Both the position numbers and the translations under genes were made by a program. From contig LXTK01000286.1 in assembly GCA_001643475.1 (NCBI GenBank), forward strand, positions 1-7,185: a stretch of DNA of 7,185 bases, in the 5' to 3' direction. Positions 6,918 to 7,185 of this stretch are shown one piece after another; position 1 is the stretch's first letter; each line of letters starts with the position of its first letter. The notes under the pieces are model-generated. The model worked only from the letters and a program-made list of their open reading frames with translations. It did not search any database and was not told where the DNA came from. The DNA is from Proteobacteria bacterium SPGG2. Its GTDB lineage: Bacteria; Pseudomonadota; Gammaproteobacteria; Acidiferrobacterales; SPGG2.

Positions 6918-7185
6918 ATGAGTGACGTCATAGAAATCAAAATACCGGATATCGGTGACTTCGAGGACGTGGATGTCATCGAGGTCTATGTCTCGCCCGG
7001 AGACAGTGTAAACGTCGAAGACCCACTGATCTCGCTTGAGAGCGACAAAGCGACCATAGACGTGCCATCGCCATCGGCTGGAGTTGTCAGCGAGGTCAAG
7101 GTAGCTGTCGGTGATAAAGTCTCACAAGGTTCGTTGATTGTTGTCTTGCAGGGCACGGCAGCGGAGCCACCAGCGACAACCGCGA
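6918..7185 (+). CDS. lpdA: Probable dihydrolipoamide dehydrogenase (E3) with N-terminal lipoyl domain; 3' end outside the window
   Basis: E3 reoxidises dihydrolipoate on E2 and reduces NAD+. Only the first 89 codons are present, and the frame is open to the window edge. MSDVIEIKIPDIGDF begins a complete lipoyl domain (about residues 4-79) with lipoyl-lysine Lys44 in ESDKA. At the window end a linker rich in Ala, Pro and Thr begins. The FAD/NAD domains are not visible, so the E3 call rests on position directly after aceE-aceF and on close resemblance to the N-terminus of lipoyl-bearing Lpd proteins of betaproteobacteria. A second lipoyl-domain acyltransferase is the main alternative. ATG at 6918 is chosen because the lipoyl fold starts right after it, although no good Shine-Dalgarno sequence precedes it. 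It starts 39 bases after aceF, in the same frame. Confidence 0.8.
   Translation, partial: MSDVIEIKIPDIGDFEDVDVIEVYVSPGDSVNVEDPLISLESDKATIDVPSPSAGVVSEVKVAVGDKVSQGSLIVVLQGTAAEPPATTA
6927..7154 (+). repeat. Lipoyl domain copy 2 (start of the probable lpdA)
   Basis: This is the partner of the segment at 5544-5771, on the same strand and about 1.4 kb downstream. Both copies keep the exposed lysine in the DKA turn and the glycines of the fold (PDIGDF, SAG, VGDKV). Neither copy is broken. Confidence 0.85.

Overview
The window lies in central carbon metabolism. It reads entirely on the + strand as acnA (3' end) - maeB - aceE (disrupted) - aceF - lpdA (5' end), with gaps of only 35-75 bases between genes. 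The organism is most likely a beta- or gammaproteobacterium of moderate to moderately high GC. The reasons are the homodimeric AceE-type pyruvate dehydrogenase E1, the acetyltransferase E2 with a single N-terminal lipoyl domain, a following gene that starts with its own lipoyl domain (the layout of many betaproteobacterial Lpd proteins), and the MaeB-type malic enzyme fused to a phosphotransacetylase-like domain. The lineage is inferred from protein resemblance recalled from memory, not from a search.

Layout: positions 1-689 hold the last 228 codons of aconitase A, mainly the swivel domain. Positions 743-3055 hold a complete 770-residue NADP-type malic enzyme. Positions 3131-5484 hold aceE, in two pieces. 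The first 717 codons align almost residue for residue with the E. coli enzyme (numbering offset of one). About 100 residues of the C-terminal domain are then missing, and the last 67 codons continue in another reading frame. Positions 5520-6878 hold a complete 452-residue dihydrolipoamide acetyltransferase. From 6918 to the window end is the start of a lipoyl-domain protein, most likely dihydrolipoamide dehydrogenase.

Together the genes would turn malate into pyruvate (MaeB), pyruvate into acetyl-CoA (AceE/AceF/Lpd), and feed the cycle through citrate to isocitrate (AcnA). In the MaeB family the C-terminal domain is known to sense acetyl-CoA, so the product of the downstream complex may restrain the upstream enzyme.

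I see no mobile element, CRISPR array, RNA gene, phage gene or plainly novel system. The one real anomaly is the internal loss plus frame change in aceE near 5270-5281. It is either a genuine inactivating deletion or an assembly/sequencing error.
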